DNA of 64,000 nucleotides from Ferribacterium limneticum (GCF_020510565.1 NZ_CP075189.1:1782501-1846500); one strand, 5' to 3'; positions 17,782-26,253 are shown, numbered from the stretch's first letter. Program-made: numbers and translations. Notes: generated by a model from the letters alone, not told the origin.

Positions 17782-18204
17782 CCGATTCTCAACTTCCATC
17801 TCGTCCAGGGGCAGCATGCGCCGGCTCAGGTCGAAGCACTGTTGCTCAAAGCCAGCGCGCTGTTTGCCGAAGTGCTGGCTTGCCCGATCGAGCGCATCCG
17901 CGTGTTCGCCACTGAACACCCGCCGCAGCACGTCTGCATCGGTGGCCAACTGGTCAACCGGCACGCGCAGGTCGCGCCGTATTTTTCCTTCATCGTCCTC
18001 GAGGGCCGTTCTCAGGCCGACCGCCAGCGTCTACTCGCCGGCTTCACCGATCTCGTCGTCGACATTCTCGGCGCGCCGCGCGCCAATGTGCGCGGCGGTA
18101 TCGTTCCGGTCGCACCTTCGGACTGGAGTATCGGTGGCGTACTGGCCAGCGAGTTGCGGCAGGCTGAAATCGAGGCGCGCCGCCTGACTGCCGAAGCAAA
18201 GTAA
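17779..18204 (+). CDS. Double-length tautomerase-superfamily protein
   Basis: 141 aa starting MPILNFHLVQGQHAP, with the N-terminal catalytic proline of the tautomerase superfamily. The first ~65 residues resemble 4-oxalocrotonate tautomerase (IERIRVFATEHPPQHVCIGGQLV) and a second half (SFIVLEGRSQADRQRLLAGFTDLVVDIL) looks like a repeated beta-alpha-beta unit without its own N-terminal proline, as in fused tautomerases such as CaaD- or MSAD-like enzymes. Substrate unknown; a role on a substituted muconate is an inference from the operon. Confidence 0.75.
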   Translation: MPILNFHLVQGQHAPAQVEALLLKASALFAEVLACPIERIRVFATEHPPQHVCIGGQLVNRHAQVAPYFSFIVLEGRSQADRQRLLAGFTDLVVDILGAPRANVRGGIVPVAPSDWSIGGVLASELRQAEIEARRLTAEAK

Positions 18205-18218
18205 TAACGGAGATATTG

Positions 18219-18950
18219 ATGAAAATACTGATCGTCCACGCCCACTACGAGGCCAAGTCCTTCAACAGCGCGCTCAAAGACTTGGCGGTCAAAACGCTGA
18301 CCGAGGCCGGCCACGAGGTCCGGGTTTCCGACCTCTATGCGATGAACTGGAACCCCGTCGCCTCCCAGGCCGATTTCGCCGAGCCGACCAATCCGGACTA
18401 TTGCGTCTATGCGCTGGAACAACGCAAGGGCTTCGAGTCAGGCAGCATCGCCCCGGATATTCAGGCCGAAATCGCCAAGGTCGACTGGTGCGACCTGCTG
18501 ATCTTCAATTTCCCCATTTTCTGGTTCTCGGTGCCGGCCATTCTGAAAGGCTGGATCGACCGCGTTTTCGTTTCCGGCCACTTCTACGGCGGCAAGCGTT
18601 TCTACGACCAGGGCGGCATGCGCAGCAAGCGGGCCATGCTGGCGCTGTCGCTCGGCGGCCAGCCGCACATGTTCGGGCCCGAGGCCATCCACGGCGAAAT
18701 GGACACCCTGCTGCGCCCCATCATGCGCGGCGCGCTGGCCTATTGCGGCTTCACCGTGTTGCCACCCTACGTCGCCTATCACGTACCCTACGTTTCACCC
18801 GAAGCGCGGCAGGCGATGCTTGACGATTATCGGGAACGTCTGCTCCATCTCGACGATCTCACCCCTGTCTGCTTTCCCCGTCTGGACGATTTCGACGACC
18901 GGCTTTACCCCAAGAACAACGAGCGCAGCTCAATCCTGGAGAAGACATGA
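18219..18950 (+). CDS. NAD(P)H:quinone oxidoreductase-like flavoprotein
   Basis: A 243-aa flavodoxin-fold protein of the NQO/MdaB-type family: MKILIVHAHYEAKSFNSAL (FMN/FAD phosphate loop), FNFPIFWFSVPAILKGWIDRVF (signature of NAD(P)H dehydrogenase quinones), and GGKRFYDQGGM. It probably reduces quinones by two electrons, which would help recycle oxidised catechols. ATG at 18219 follows CGGAGA; the ORF also has an in-frame TTG three bases upstream. It overlaps the GST gene by 4 bp. Confidence 0.82.
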   Translation: MKILIVHAHYEAKSFNSALKDLAVKTLTEAGHEVRVSDLYAMNWNPVASQADFAEPTNPDYCVYALEQRKGFESGSIAPDIQAEIAKVDWCDLLIFNFPIFWFSVPAILKGWIDRVFVSGHFYGGKRFYDQGGMRSKRAMLALSLGGQPHMFGPEAIHGEMDTLLRPIMRGALAYCGFTVLPPYVAYHVPYVSPEARQAMLDDYRERLLHLDDLTPVCFPRLDDFDDRLYPKNNERSSILEKT

Positions 18951-19552
18951 AACTTTATTACGCTACGGGAGCCTGCTCCCTTTCGCCGCACATCGTGCTC
19001 AACGAACTAGGCCTGCCCTACGAATTGGTCCGGGTCGAATTGTCCACCCACCTGACCGCCGATGGCCGCGATTACACGGCGATTAATCCCAAGGGCTACG
19101 TGCCGGCCCTCGAGCTGGACGACGGCCAGCTGCTCACCGAAGGCCCGGCCATCGTCCAGTATCTGGCCGACCAGAAGCCGTCGGCCGGGCTGCTGCCGCC
19201 AGCTGGAACGCTCGAACGGGCAAGGGTGCAGGAGTGGCTGACCTTCATCGGCACCGAACTGCACAAGAATTTCAGCCCGCTGTTCAATCCGAATGCTTCG
19301 GCCGAGGGGAAAGCGGCAGCTTTGAGCAATATCGAACGGCGGTTTGGTTTTGTTGAAAAGGCGCTGGCCGGTCGCGACTACCTGACCGGGGCAAATTTCT
19401 GCGTGGCCGATGCCTACCTTTTTACAGTGGTTAACTGGACCAAATTCGTCAAGATCGATCTGGCCCCCTGGCCGACGCTAGCGGCTTTTCATCAGCGGGT
19501 TATGGCGCGGCCGGCGGTGCAGACGGCGCTGCGGGAGGAGGGGCTGATTTAG
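18947..19552 (+). CDS. Glutathione S-transferase
   Basis: A 201-aa GST of the bacterial beta type (GstA-like): MKLYYATGACSLSPHIVLNEL with the cysteine/serine at the glutathione site, NPKGYVPALELDDGQLLTEGPAIVQYLAD (cis-proline and gamma-Glu contact), and an all-helical C-terminal domain with NFCVADAYLF. It is the last gene of the meta operon; GSTs often accompany aromatic pathways to deal with reactive intermediates. Confidence 0.9.
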   Translation: MKLYYATGACSLSPHIVLNELGLPYELVRVELSTHLTADGRDYTAINPKGYVPALELDDGQLLTEGPAIVQYLADQKPSAGLLPPAGTLERARVQEWLTFIGTELHKNFSPLFNPNASAEGKAAALSNIERRFGFVEKALAGRDYLTGANFCVADAYLFTVVNWTKFVKIDLAPWPTLAAFHQRVMARPAVQTALREEGLI

Positions 19553-19754
19553 CTTTTGCTATTCGGCTTTCTGCTGAATTGGCATGGGGTTCCGCCTTGC
19601 TGGCGGGCGTACTTTCTTCTGCTTCGCCAAAAGAAAGTAGCCAAAGAAAAGGCGACCCCGAGGGCGGCGCCGGCTTTGCCGGTCCCTTGCGCTACTCGGA
19701 AGGCCGGGCGGCTGCGGAACTCGGGCTTCGCCCTCAAACAGTCCTCGCCGAAAG

Positions 19755-19791
19755 CCCCCCCCCCCCCCCCCCCCCCCCCCCGGCCTACCTG
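19755..19791. repeat. Poly-C tract of 37 bases
   Basis: A run of 37 cytosines where copies 1 and 2 of the same long repeat have five. It is either homopolymer expansion or an assembly error. Confidence 0.9.
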
Positions 19792-19860
19792 CGTTGCTCA
19801 GCGCCTTCCACGGGGGCCCCAAAGGCGTCCGGGATCGACTGATGTAGGGCAAAAAACTGA

Positions 19861-19899
19861 TTCCCACGGTCAACCGGAAAAAACGGCAAAAAATGAAAT
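19861..19899 (-). repeat. Short dispersed element, copy G
   Basis: CCCACGGTCAACCGGAAAAA then ACGGCAAAAAATGAAAT, reverse orientation with the exact 14-mer core, at the centre of long repeat copy 3. Confidence 0.85.
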
Positions 19900-20200
19900 C
19901 CGTCATTCAGGCACCCAGTTTCACCCCGGGTCGTTTCACCGGGCCCCTTGAGAGGTGCCGAGCAACGCAGGGGCTGGCGGGAAAAGGGCGAGGACTGTCT
20001 GAGGGCGAAGCCCGAGTTCCGCAGCCCCCGCCAGCTCCGAGTAGCACAGGGAACCGGCGCAGCCGGCACCGACCCAGGGTCGCCTTCTTCTTTGGCTACT
20101 TTCTTCTTGGCGAAGCAAGAAGAAAGTACGCCCGCCAGCAGGGCGGAAACCCAAGCCCATTAAACGGACAACTGCCTAGCAATCAGCAAGATAGCAGCAG

Positions 20201-21964
20201 CTATCCCTTCTCTCCCGCTGGATGCGCCACTTTCCGGCCGGATAGCCGATACGCCACCCGCGCCCGCGTCGTACCAAGTATCTTGGCCGCCCCTGAAACA
20301 TTCCCCTGCGCCAGATGCAGAGCCTGCCCGATGGCCTCTTCCTCCAGACTATCCAGTGAAAGCTTGCCCGAGGCGAGCGCTTCCCGGAGCTGCGCTGACA
20401 GGTTGGTTGCCTCGACTGGCTGTTCCAACGAATGGGCATCAGCTTCGATCCGTGCCGGCTCGCGCCGGATATTCTCCCCGCTGGTAAACAGGTGCGAGAT
20501 GTCGATCCCCCCATCTTCCGGCGCAAGAATGACGCCGCGTTCGATCAGGTTTTCCAGCTCGCGAATATTGCCAGGCCAAGAGTAGAGCAGCAGCGCTTCG
20601 ATCGCCGCCTCGGTGAAGCCCGTCACCTTGCGCTTGTGCAGGGCGCAGTAGCGGTTGAGAAAGTGTTCGACGAGCAGCAGGATGTCCTCCTTGCGCTCGC
20701 GCAGCGGCGGGATATTGACCGGGAAGACATTGAGCCGATAAAACAGGTCATCGCGGAATTTTCCGGCTTCGACGAGATCGCGCAGGTTTTCGTTGGTCGC
20801 AGCCACGACGCGGACATCGACCTGGCGTACCCGCGTGTCGCCAATGCGCTCGATTTCGCCTTCCTGCAGCGCCCGTAGCAGCTTGCCCTGGGCGACCAGG
20901 CTCAGCGTGCCGATTTCGTCGAGGAAGAGGGTGCCGCCGTCGGCCCGCTCGAAGCGGCCGGGGCGGGACTGGCTGGCGCCGCTGAAACCGCCTTTTTCGA
21001 CGCCGAAGAGCTCCGATTCGATGAGCTGTTCGGGAATGGCGGCGCAGTTGATGGCGATGAAGGGCTGTTCGGCGCGGTCGCTGATGTTGTGCAGGGTGCG
21101 CGCGAACTGCTCCTTGCCGACACCGCTTTCACCGAGAAAGAGCACCGTTGCCCGCGTCGGCGCGACACGCTGGATCATGTGGCAGACGGTATTGAAACCC
21201 GATGAAACGCCGACCAGATCAATCTTGTCGCTGATCTCGCCGGTGCTGGCAGCGCTGCGCGAAAACGAGAATTTCTTGCTGCTCGGGCTTTGGACGAAAT
21301 CCTGCGCCTGCAAATAGCGAAAATCGGCGTCCGGGTCATCCCACTGGTCGAGCGCCTTGCCGACGATCTTGCAGGTCGGGAAGCCCATGGCCTTGCACTC
21401 GACTTCGCGGACCAGCATCTGGCGACCGAGGAAGCTGCTCAGGTAGCCGTTGGCGTAGCCTTGTTGCAGCCAGCACACGGGCGCGCTGCTGGTGCCGAAG
21501 GTGGCGATGTGCTGCTCGGCCTCGGCCGAGTTGTGCCAGATGAATTCGCCGTAGAAATGCCCGGTTTCGACATCGACATCGAGGGCCAGCGTTTCGACCG
21601 AGACGAAGCCTTCCAGCGCGTGCATCTGCGGGCCGACGGCGAAGGCATCGAAATCGTTGCTGTCCGGGCGGATGCGGCGGACCATTTCGGCGTCTCGCGT
21701 ACCGGACTGGTAGCCCATGCGGGTGATCAGTCCGCGTGCCTTCTCGATGCCGACCGTTTCGATCAGTTCGCGGCGGATGGCGCCGAGCGACGAGTTGTGG
21801 AGCAGCACCATGCGCCGGTCATCGAACCAGACTTCGCCCTTGGCCGGGACGAAACGCAGGCGCGCGGCGAGGTCGTCGATGTCGGGCAGGCGATGTTTGT
21901 CGTGGGCGCTCGGGCGCAGCAGGCGAATGCTTTTGTCGAGCGTTGATCTATGGCCGTTGTCCAT
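20201..21964 (-). CDS. Sigma-54-dependent aromatic-sensing activator (XylR/DmpR/TbuT family)
   Basis: A 587-aa activator. In order: XylR_N effector-binding domain (about 25-125), V4R domain (about 145-205) with cysteines in ECKAMGFPTCKIVG, an AAA+ domain (about 250-490) with Walker A GESGVGKE, Walker B TLFLDEIGTL and arginine finger region, and a Fis-type helix-turn-helix (about 545-580). The sigma-54-contacting loop reads GGFSGA instead of the usual GAFTGA. Effector is probably a phenol or alkylbenzene, which then frees the ATPase. It lies downstream of the aldolase gene. Targets are not evident; no good -24/-12 site was found before dmpC or tmoA. Confidence 0.88.
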   Translation of the reverse strand: MDNGHRSTLDKSIRLLRPSAHDKHRLPDIDDLAARLRFVPAKGEVWFDDRRMVLLHNSSLGAIRRELIETVGIEKARGLITRMGYQSGTRDAEMVRRIRPDSNDFDAFAVGPQMHALEGFVSVETLALDVDVETGHFYGEFIWHNSAEAEQHIATFGTSSAPVCWLQQGYANGYLSSFLGRQMLVREVECKAMGFPTCKIVGKALDQWDDPDADFRYLQAQDFVQSPSSKKFSFSRSAASTGEISDKIDLVGVSSGFNTVCHMIQRVAPTRATVLFLGESGVGKEQFARTLHNISDRAEQPFIAINCAAIPEQLIESELFGVEKGGFSGASQSRPGRFERADGGTLFLDEIGTLSLVAQGKLLRALQEGEIERIGDTRVRQVDVRVVAATNENLRDLVEAGKFRDDLFYRLNVFPVNIPPLRERKEDILLLVEHFLNRYCALHKRKVTGFTEAAIEALLLYSWPGNIRELENLIERGVILAPEDGGIDISHLFTSGENIRREPARIEADAHSLEQPVEATNLSAQLREALASGKLSLDSLEEEAIGQALHLAQGNVSGAAKILGTTRARVAYRLSGRKVAHPAGEKG

Positions 21965-22015
21965 GCGAGTTCCTGCGGCAGCGGGATGCGAAGTGCAGAT
22001 TATCGCGCGCGTGGA

Positions 22016-22813
22016 TCAATAGTTGGCGGCACTTTTGCCGCCCGGTTCCGGCCGGTATTCCTGACGCAGATTGGTCGTTGCCGCGGCCAGCAGCAGGGCA
22101 TCGACGCCGACCGCAATGAAGCGGGCGCCGGCCTCGAAGTAGCGTTGAACGATGGCTTTGTCGCCACACAGGACGCCGCCGCTCTTACCGGCAGCGCAGG
22201 CCTTTTGCAGGCCGCTTTCGATGGCCTGGACGATGCTCGGATGGTTCGATTGGCCGAGCAGGCCATACGAAGCGGCAAGGTCGGCGGCGCCGAAAAAGAT
22301 GCCGTCGACGCCGTCGACCGCAAGAATCTCGTCAAGATTGTCGTAACCGAGCTTGGTTTCGACCTGCAGCAACAGGCACATCTGCTCGTTGGCCTGCGCG
22401 CTGTAATCCTGGATTCGTCCCCAACGCGAGGCGCGAGCCAGCGCTGCGCCAACGCCACGGATGCCTTCCGGGGGATAGCGCATGGCGCGGACCAGTCCGG
22501 CGGCTTGCTCCGCTGTCTCAACCATCGGGATGAGCAGGGTCTGGACGCCGGTTTCCAGCAGTTGCTTGATCAGCACATGGTCGCCTTGCGGCGGGCGGAC
22601 GATCGCGTGTGAAGGATAAGGCTCGATGGCCTGGAGTTGGGCCAGAATGCTGCGCAGGTCATTGGGGCCGTGCTCGCCGTCGATCAGCAGCCAGTCGAAA
22701 CCGGCACCGGCACAGATTTCGGCGCTGAAGGTTTCACCAAGCCCGAGCCACAGGCCAAGCAAGGTTTCGCCCTTGCGCAGATCAGTTTTAAAGCTGTTAT
22801 TTGGTATGTCCAT
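22016..22813 (-). CDS. hpaI: HpcH/HpaI-type aldolase (4-hydroxy-2-oxoheptanedioate aldolase-like)
   Basis: A 265-aa metal-dependent class II pyruvate aldolase: FDWLLIDGEHGPND with the catalytic histidine, RPPQGDHVLIKQLLETGVQTLLIPMV, and metal ligands in LLQVETKLGYDNL and FFGAADLAASYG. The family cleaves 4-hydroxy-2-oxo acids to pyruvate plus an aldehyde. Next to an aromatic regulator it may serve a substituted or homoprotocatechuate-like branch; related 2-dehydro-3-deoxyglucarate aldolases cannot be excluded. Confidence 0.85.
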   Translation of the reverse strand: MDIPNNSFKTDLRKGETLLGLWLGLGETFSAEICAGAGFDWLLIDGEHGPNDLRSILAQLQAIEPYPSHAIVRPPQGDHVLIKQLLETGVQTLLIPMVETAEQAAGLVRAMRYPPEGIRGVGAALARASRWGRIQDYSAQANEQMCLLLQVETKLGYDNLDEILAVDGVDGIFFGAADLAASYGLLGQSNHPSIVQAIESGLQKACAAGKSGGVLCGDKAIVQRYFEAGARFIAVGVDALLLAAATTNLRQEYRPEPGGKSAANY

Positions 22814-23026
22814 GACAAAATGTCGTCCCGTTGGTGCTGGTGAGCGCCTACCCCCTGAATGTACTTGGGGGGTTGCTTAAGCTTGCCGAACGCTTGGCGG
22901 CAAAATGTTCAACTATGCAGGTGGCTATGCATGCCGTCCAATACAAATGCTTGTGTGGATCAATACCCTTGCGGTATGTGCACTATCCCTTCAGTCACGA
23001 GACTTTGTTTCAGGTGATACAGATAC

Positions 23027-23854
23027 ATGAATAGATTTATTGCAGAACTGACGCGGCTCTATTTACTGCCCGGACAGGAATGGCAAACCTGGCAGCCGAA
23101 CCATGACGGTGAACCAGCCTATGTTGCGGAAGGAATACTGACAACGGATGCCCTGGCCGAGCGTCTGGCAACCGGGAGCAAGGTCGGATTCACTCTCGTC
23201 AGCCCGAACGGAATGGTCCGCACCATGGTCATCAGCTTTGCAAGAGGCAGCTATTGGGGGCAGTTGGCGGCCCTCTATCAAGGCGTTCAAGAGGATTTTG
23301 ACTTGCCGGCGCCGGCTATTTCGGTTTCTGTCGAAGATGGCTATCAAATCTGGTTTTCGCTGCTTGAGCCGGTGCCGCTGCAGCAGGCTCAAGTATTTTT
23401 GAGTACGCTCCGACTCAAGTATCTGGCTGATATTCCTGTCTCCCGGCTTAAATTCCGACCAGGTGCCGACGGTAGTGAAAGCCCCCATTCGCTGAATGTC
23501 CTGCCCTTGATGCCGACCGCGAACGAGCCGACTGAGCGCTGGTCGGCATTTATCGACCCGAGCATGGGCAGCATGTTCATCGACGAGCCATGGCTGGAAA
23601 TGGCCCCCGATCTCGACCAGCAGGCTGCCATGCTCGCCGGGGTCGAGCCTGTCAAGGCTGAGGATTTCCAACGGGTATTGACCATCATGCGGGCCGCGCC
23701 GGTCAATTCTGGCGGTGATCAGTTGGCATCATCACCCGGTCTGGGCAGCCATTTCACCGATCCCAAGAGCTTCCTGATGGCTGTCATGAACGATCCGCAG
23801 GCCAGCCTTCGCGACAGGATCGAGGCAGCCAAGGCGCTTCTTCCAACTTTCTGA
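23027..23854 (+). CDS. Uncharacterised protein, faintly primase-like
   Basis: 275 aa, not confidently assigned. The middle (about 98-200) has GYQIWFSLLEPVPLQQAQVF, a segment SRLKFRPG, and LNVLPLMPTANEPTERWSAFID followed by DLDQQAAML. This order recalls archaeo-eukaryotic primase-like domains (a HxW-F-P strand, then a basic segment, then a GNLIALPL-like and DQW segment) but key residues are not clearly preserved. It is 16 bp before a DUF5710 gene; the pair looks accessory. Confidence 0.6.
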   Translation: MNRFIAELTRLYLLPGQEWQTWQPNHDGEPAYVAEGILTTDALAERLATGSKVGFTLVSPNGMVRTMVISFARGSYWGQLAALYQGVQEDFDLPAPAISVSVEDGYQIWFSLLEPVPLQQAQVFLSTLRLKYLADIPVSRLKFRPGADGSESPHSLNVLPLMPTANEPTERWSAFIDPSMGSMFIDEPWLEMAPDLDQQAAMLAGVEPVKAEDFQRVLTIMRAAPVNSGGDQLASSPGLGSHFTDPKSFLMAVMNDPQASLRDRIEAAKALLPTF

Positions 23855-23870
23855 ATGAACAGACAACGAC

Positions 23871-24191
23871 ATGCGGATAAATTTGAAGGTTCCCTTCGCC
23901 GAGAAGGAACAAGCCAAGAAGCTGGGGGCGCGATGGGATGCTGCCCGAAAAATCTGGTACGTCGAACAGCAGCCCGATATGGCGCCTTTTGCCCAATGGT
24001 CGCCGACGGCACATGAGAGCAGCGCTGGCGACGACACCATGCCACAAATAAAAAATTCAGCGTTCAGGCAGCAGGGGAGCGGCAAAGTGCATATTGGTGC
24101 CGATTATGTCGAGCTACCCAAGGTTTGCGATTGCTTGCCCTGGGATTCATGTGAGAAATGTGCGCACCTAGTCCTGAAAACCAGTTCCTAG
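23871..24191 (+). CDS. DUF5710-domain protein
   Basis: 106 aa. The first 35 residues, LKVPFAEKEQAKKLGARWDAARKIWYV, match the DUF5710 signature (VPF-EK-AK-LGARWD--K-WYV), a small domain often found in plasmid and mobile-element DNA-processing proteins. The tail has CDCLPWDSCEKCAHL, a possible zinc-binding cysteine set. It is probably cotranscribed with the preceding gene. Confidence 0.7.
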   Translation: MRINLKVPFAEKEQAKKLGARWDAARKIWYVEQQPDMAPFAQWSPTAHESSAGDDTMPQIKNSAFRQQGSGKVHIGADYVELPKVCDCLPWDSCEKCAHLVLKTSS

Positions 24192-24285
24192 TTCAGCGTT
24201 GCCAACCGCTGCTACAGACTGATACAAAGCGTTGCAATGGATATAAAGTCGCAGCGCCCGGTTGGTGTGAAGATGTTTCAAATTG

Positions 24286-24654
24286 ATGAAACCAAGGGGG
24301 AGCGCCAAGGGCGCCAATCAAGCGTTTTCATCAATGCCCACGAAGCCCGGAAAGTCAGGGTTTCGCTTTGTGGCTCCAGAGCAAGCTCGACGTAACTTCA
24401 GCAGGATCATTAACGCAAAACCATACGGGAGATTTGGCCGAATGAAAGTGAAGTCTTCAATCGAACGCGGTGCTCAGTATCTCTGCACCAAACTGGGTGA
24501 TGTCGTAACAGCCATTGAACAAGTTGCAGTGGTCAAAGGTTTGGCCATGTGGGAAGTCGAGCGCAAGATAGGCTCGGGGCTCAGGAAGCGACTGATTGTC
24601 TCGGAGCGTACTTTGGTGCCCCGGCAACTCGCCGCTGAAGGTGGCCTGGCCTAG
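24286..24654 (+). CDS. Hypothetical small basic protein
   Basis: A 122-aa lysine/arginine-rich frame (starts MKPRGSAKGANQAF) without a known family. An in-frame TTG lies three bases upstream. The central RGAQYLCTKLGDVVTAIEQVAVVKG could form a helical DNA- or RNA-binding unit. Codon use is weaker than in neighbours, so it could be a non-coding frame. Confidence 0.3.
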   Translation: MKPRGSAKGANQAFSSMPTKPGKSGFRFVAPEQARRNFSRIINAKPYGRFGRMKVKSSIERGAQYLCTKLGDVVTAIEQVAVVKGLAMWEVERKIGSGLRKRLIVSERTLVPRQLAAEGGLA

Positions 24655-24906
24655 GTTTCGAACGGCTTTGTCTGCCTGTTTGCAGCCATGAAAAATATCT
24701 GCAAAACGGGCTGGACTTTCCGAATCAGAGGAGTATTCTGAAATCGAGTTCCAAGCAGTTGCAAGCGCAGTTGGAACCGGGTTTTTATTCGAAGACTGGA
24801 GGCTTTATGGTTGATAGTCCGCCGCAGTTTGACAGAAAGACTAAGTAACACCCCAACGGCAAATAGCCGAACACCTAGGCCTTGAGTGCCTTGGTCAAAG
24901 ATCTGA

Positions 24907-24935
24907 GAAGCCCATGTCTAAAACGCATGGGCTTC
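24907..24935. terminator. Hairpin in the gap between the accessory genes and nifM
   Basis: GAAGCCCATG / CATGGGCTTC forms a perfect 10-bp stem with a 9-base loop. No clear T-run follows on either strand, so terminator function is only probable; it would separate the nifM operon end from the plus-strand accessory genes. Nothing else was seen in the 326-bp gap 24655-24980. Confidence 0.45.
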
Positions 24936-24980
24936 ATGCTTTCCGGCCCCCAGGTTTTCCGATGCTGCTGCGTTACGCAG

Positions 24981-25790
24981 CTAAGCTTGTTCCTTGATCC
25001 AGTCGCGCTGGGCTTCGCGGCGGCGTTTTTCGGTGAGTTTTTCGATGATGCGCGGGCTGGCTTCGGTGAAAGGCATCATGCCGAAGGGCAGGATTTCGTC
25101 GCAGCGCAGGATGTGCAGGCCCATCGGTGATTCGAGGACTTCGGATACTTCGTCAACGGCGAGTTCAAAGGCGGCCGGTTCCAGTTCCGGGAAGAGCTGC
25201 TGGCGCTTGACGGTACCGAGCTTGCCGCCTTCCATCGCGGTCGGGCATTGCGAATGGCGGAGCGCAGCCTGACTGAAGTTTTCGACGTTTTTTCCGGTTG
25301 ACCGTAGGTCTTCAAGCGTTTTCGCGGCGATGGCCTTTTCTATCGGATTGGAGAAGGTGATCAGGATGTGGCGAAGGCGGCGTGCTTCCGGGCGGTCGAA
25401 GGCTTCCGGGTGGAGGCGATAGTAGATTTCCGCGTCGACTTCGGTGACTGGCGGAACGGCCGAGGCGACTTTGTCGAGAACGGCTTCGATGCGCAGGTCG
25501 CGCTCGACGGCCTCGGCCAGTTTCTCGGCGTCCAGGCCAATCCGTTCGAGATCGGCCGTCATGTCGTCAGGGCTGGCATAGCGCTGGCGGATTTCTTCAA
25601 GCCGGGTGGCGATGGTCGGTGCCGGAACGACCACCTGAGCTGCAGCCGCGCTGGCCAGGATACGTTGCTCAAGGCGGGCCTGTTTGCCGGCAATTTCGCC
25701 GAGCCGTGAGAGCTCGGTTTCGTTCAGCGTATCGGGCGCCTTTTTGAACAGTTCGTGGGCGAGTTTCAGTTCAAGGTAGCCGTTCAGCAT
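24981..25790 (-). CDS. nifM: Nitrogenase maturation peptidyl-prolyl isomerase NifM
   Basis: PpiC/parvulin-type isomerase needed to mature NifH. It is 269 aa with an N-terminal SurA-like helical part (1-130) and a parvulin domain (about 135-245): RRLRHILITFSN, ALRHSQCPTAMEGGKLGTV, and SPMGLHILRCDEI. The linker segment DLRSTGKNVENF is encoded by a short dispersed element read in frame. It is the last gene of the nifV-P-TPR-W-Z-M run, 4 bp after nifZ, the same order as in Azotobacter. Confidence 0.9.
   Translation of the reverse strand: MLNGYLELKLAHELFKKAPDTLNETELSRLGEIAGKQARLEQRILASAAAAQVVVPAPTIATRLEEIRQRYASPDDMTADLERIGLDAEKLAEAVERDLRIEAVLDKVASAVPPVTEVDAEIYYRLHPEAFDRPEARRLRHILITFSNPIEKAIAAKTLEDLRSTGKNVENFSQAALRHSQCPTAMEGGKLGTVKRQQLFPELEPAAFELAVDEVSEVLESPMGLHILRCDEILPFGMMPFTEASPRIIEKLTEKRRREAQRDWIKEQA
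25276..25308 (+). repeat. Short dispersed element, copy H (inside nifM)
   Basis: GAAGTTTTCGACG then TTTTTTCCGGTTGACCGTAG with the exact 14-mer core; the lead is partly degenerate. It encodes RSTGKNVEN on the nifM strand. Confidence 0.8.
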
Positions 25791-25794
25791 TGGT

Positions 25795-26253
25795 TTACTC
25801 CGCGGTTTTGTGCGGTTCGAGGATGGCTTCAGGAATCTGCAGGACGCGCCCTGGCAGGCTGTCGAAGTGGATGTGATAGGTCACGCCGTTTTCGGCATTG
25901 CGGAGCACCTTGATGACTTCGCCAACGGCACCGAGTTCGACGAGAACCGTGCCGCCGACCGACAGCTGCTTGGCAGCGCGGACTTTTTCGCGGAACTCGA
26001 AGCGTGACGGGGTCCATTCATCGTCACCTCCAATCAGTTCCTCTTCGCGGCAACCGACGATCTTGCCTTCTTCGAGGAAGTTGACCGAGTAGATGATCTG
26101 ATCCTGCAAGAAGGTTCCGACATCGACGACGTAGCCGATGCTGCCGCGGCGCACGAGAAAGTCGCCCGGGTCGAGGCCGGGGTAGGTGCCGTCGTTGCGG
26201 ACGTTGCGGGTGAGGCGCACGGCCTCACCGTACTCCCATTTGGCGTTCATCAT
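25795..26253 (-). CDS. nifZ: NifZ, nitrogenase P-cluster assembly protein
   Basis: A 152-aa protein beginning WEYGEAVRLTRNVRNDGTYPG, the NifZ signature, with RRGSIGYVVDVGTFLQDQIIYSVNF. A second similar SH3-like unit follows (GGTVLVELGAVGEVIKVL). NifZ assists formation of the second P-cluster in NifDK. It overlaps nifW by 4 bp. Confidence 0.92.
   Translation of the reverse strand: MMNAKWEYGEAVRLTRNVRNDGTYPGLDPGDFLVRRGSIGYVVDVGTFLQDQIIYSVNFLEEGKIVGCREEELIGGDDEWTPSRFEFREKVRAAKQLSVGGTVLVELGAVGEVIKVLRNAENGVTYHIHFDSLPGRVLQIPEAILEPHKTAE

Larger units (their letters stand above)
19576..20160. repeat. Long imperfect inverted-repeat element, copy 3
   Basis: A ~585-bp element with the same end sequences and central short element (copy G) as copy 2, plus a 37-bp poly-C run in its left half. 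It fills the gap between the GST gene and the regulator gene at 20201. No credible gene lies in it. Confidence 0.85.

Noticed and set aside
17932..17948. ctggtcaaccggcac in the tautomerase gene
   Set aside because: Matches only the inner GGTCAACCGG and lacks the flanking parts; likely chance.
19556..20585. Open frames around long repeat copy 3, including a proline run from poly-C
   Set aside because: The proline run is only the poly-C tract; no gene features.
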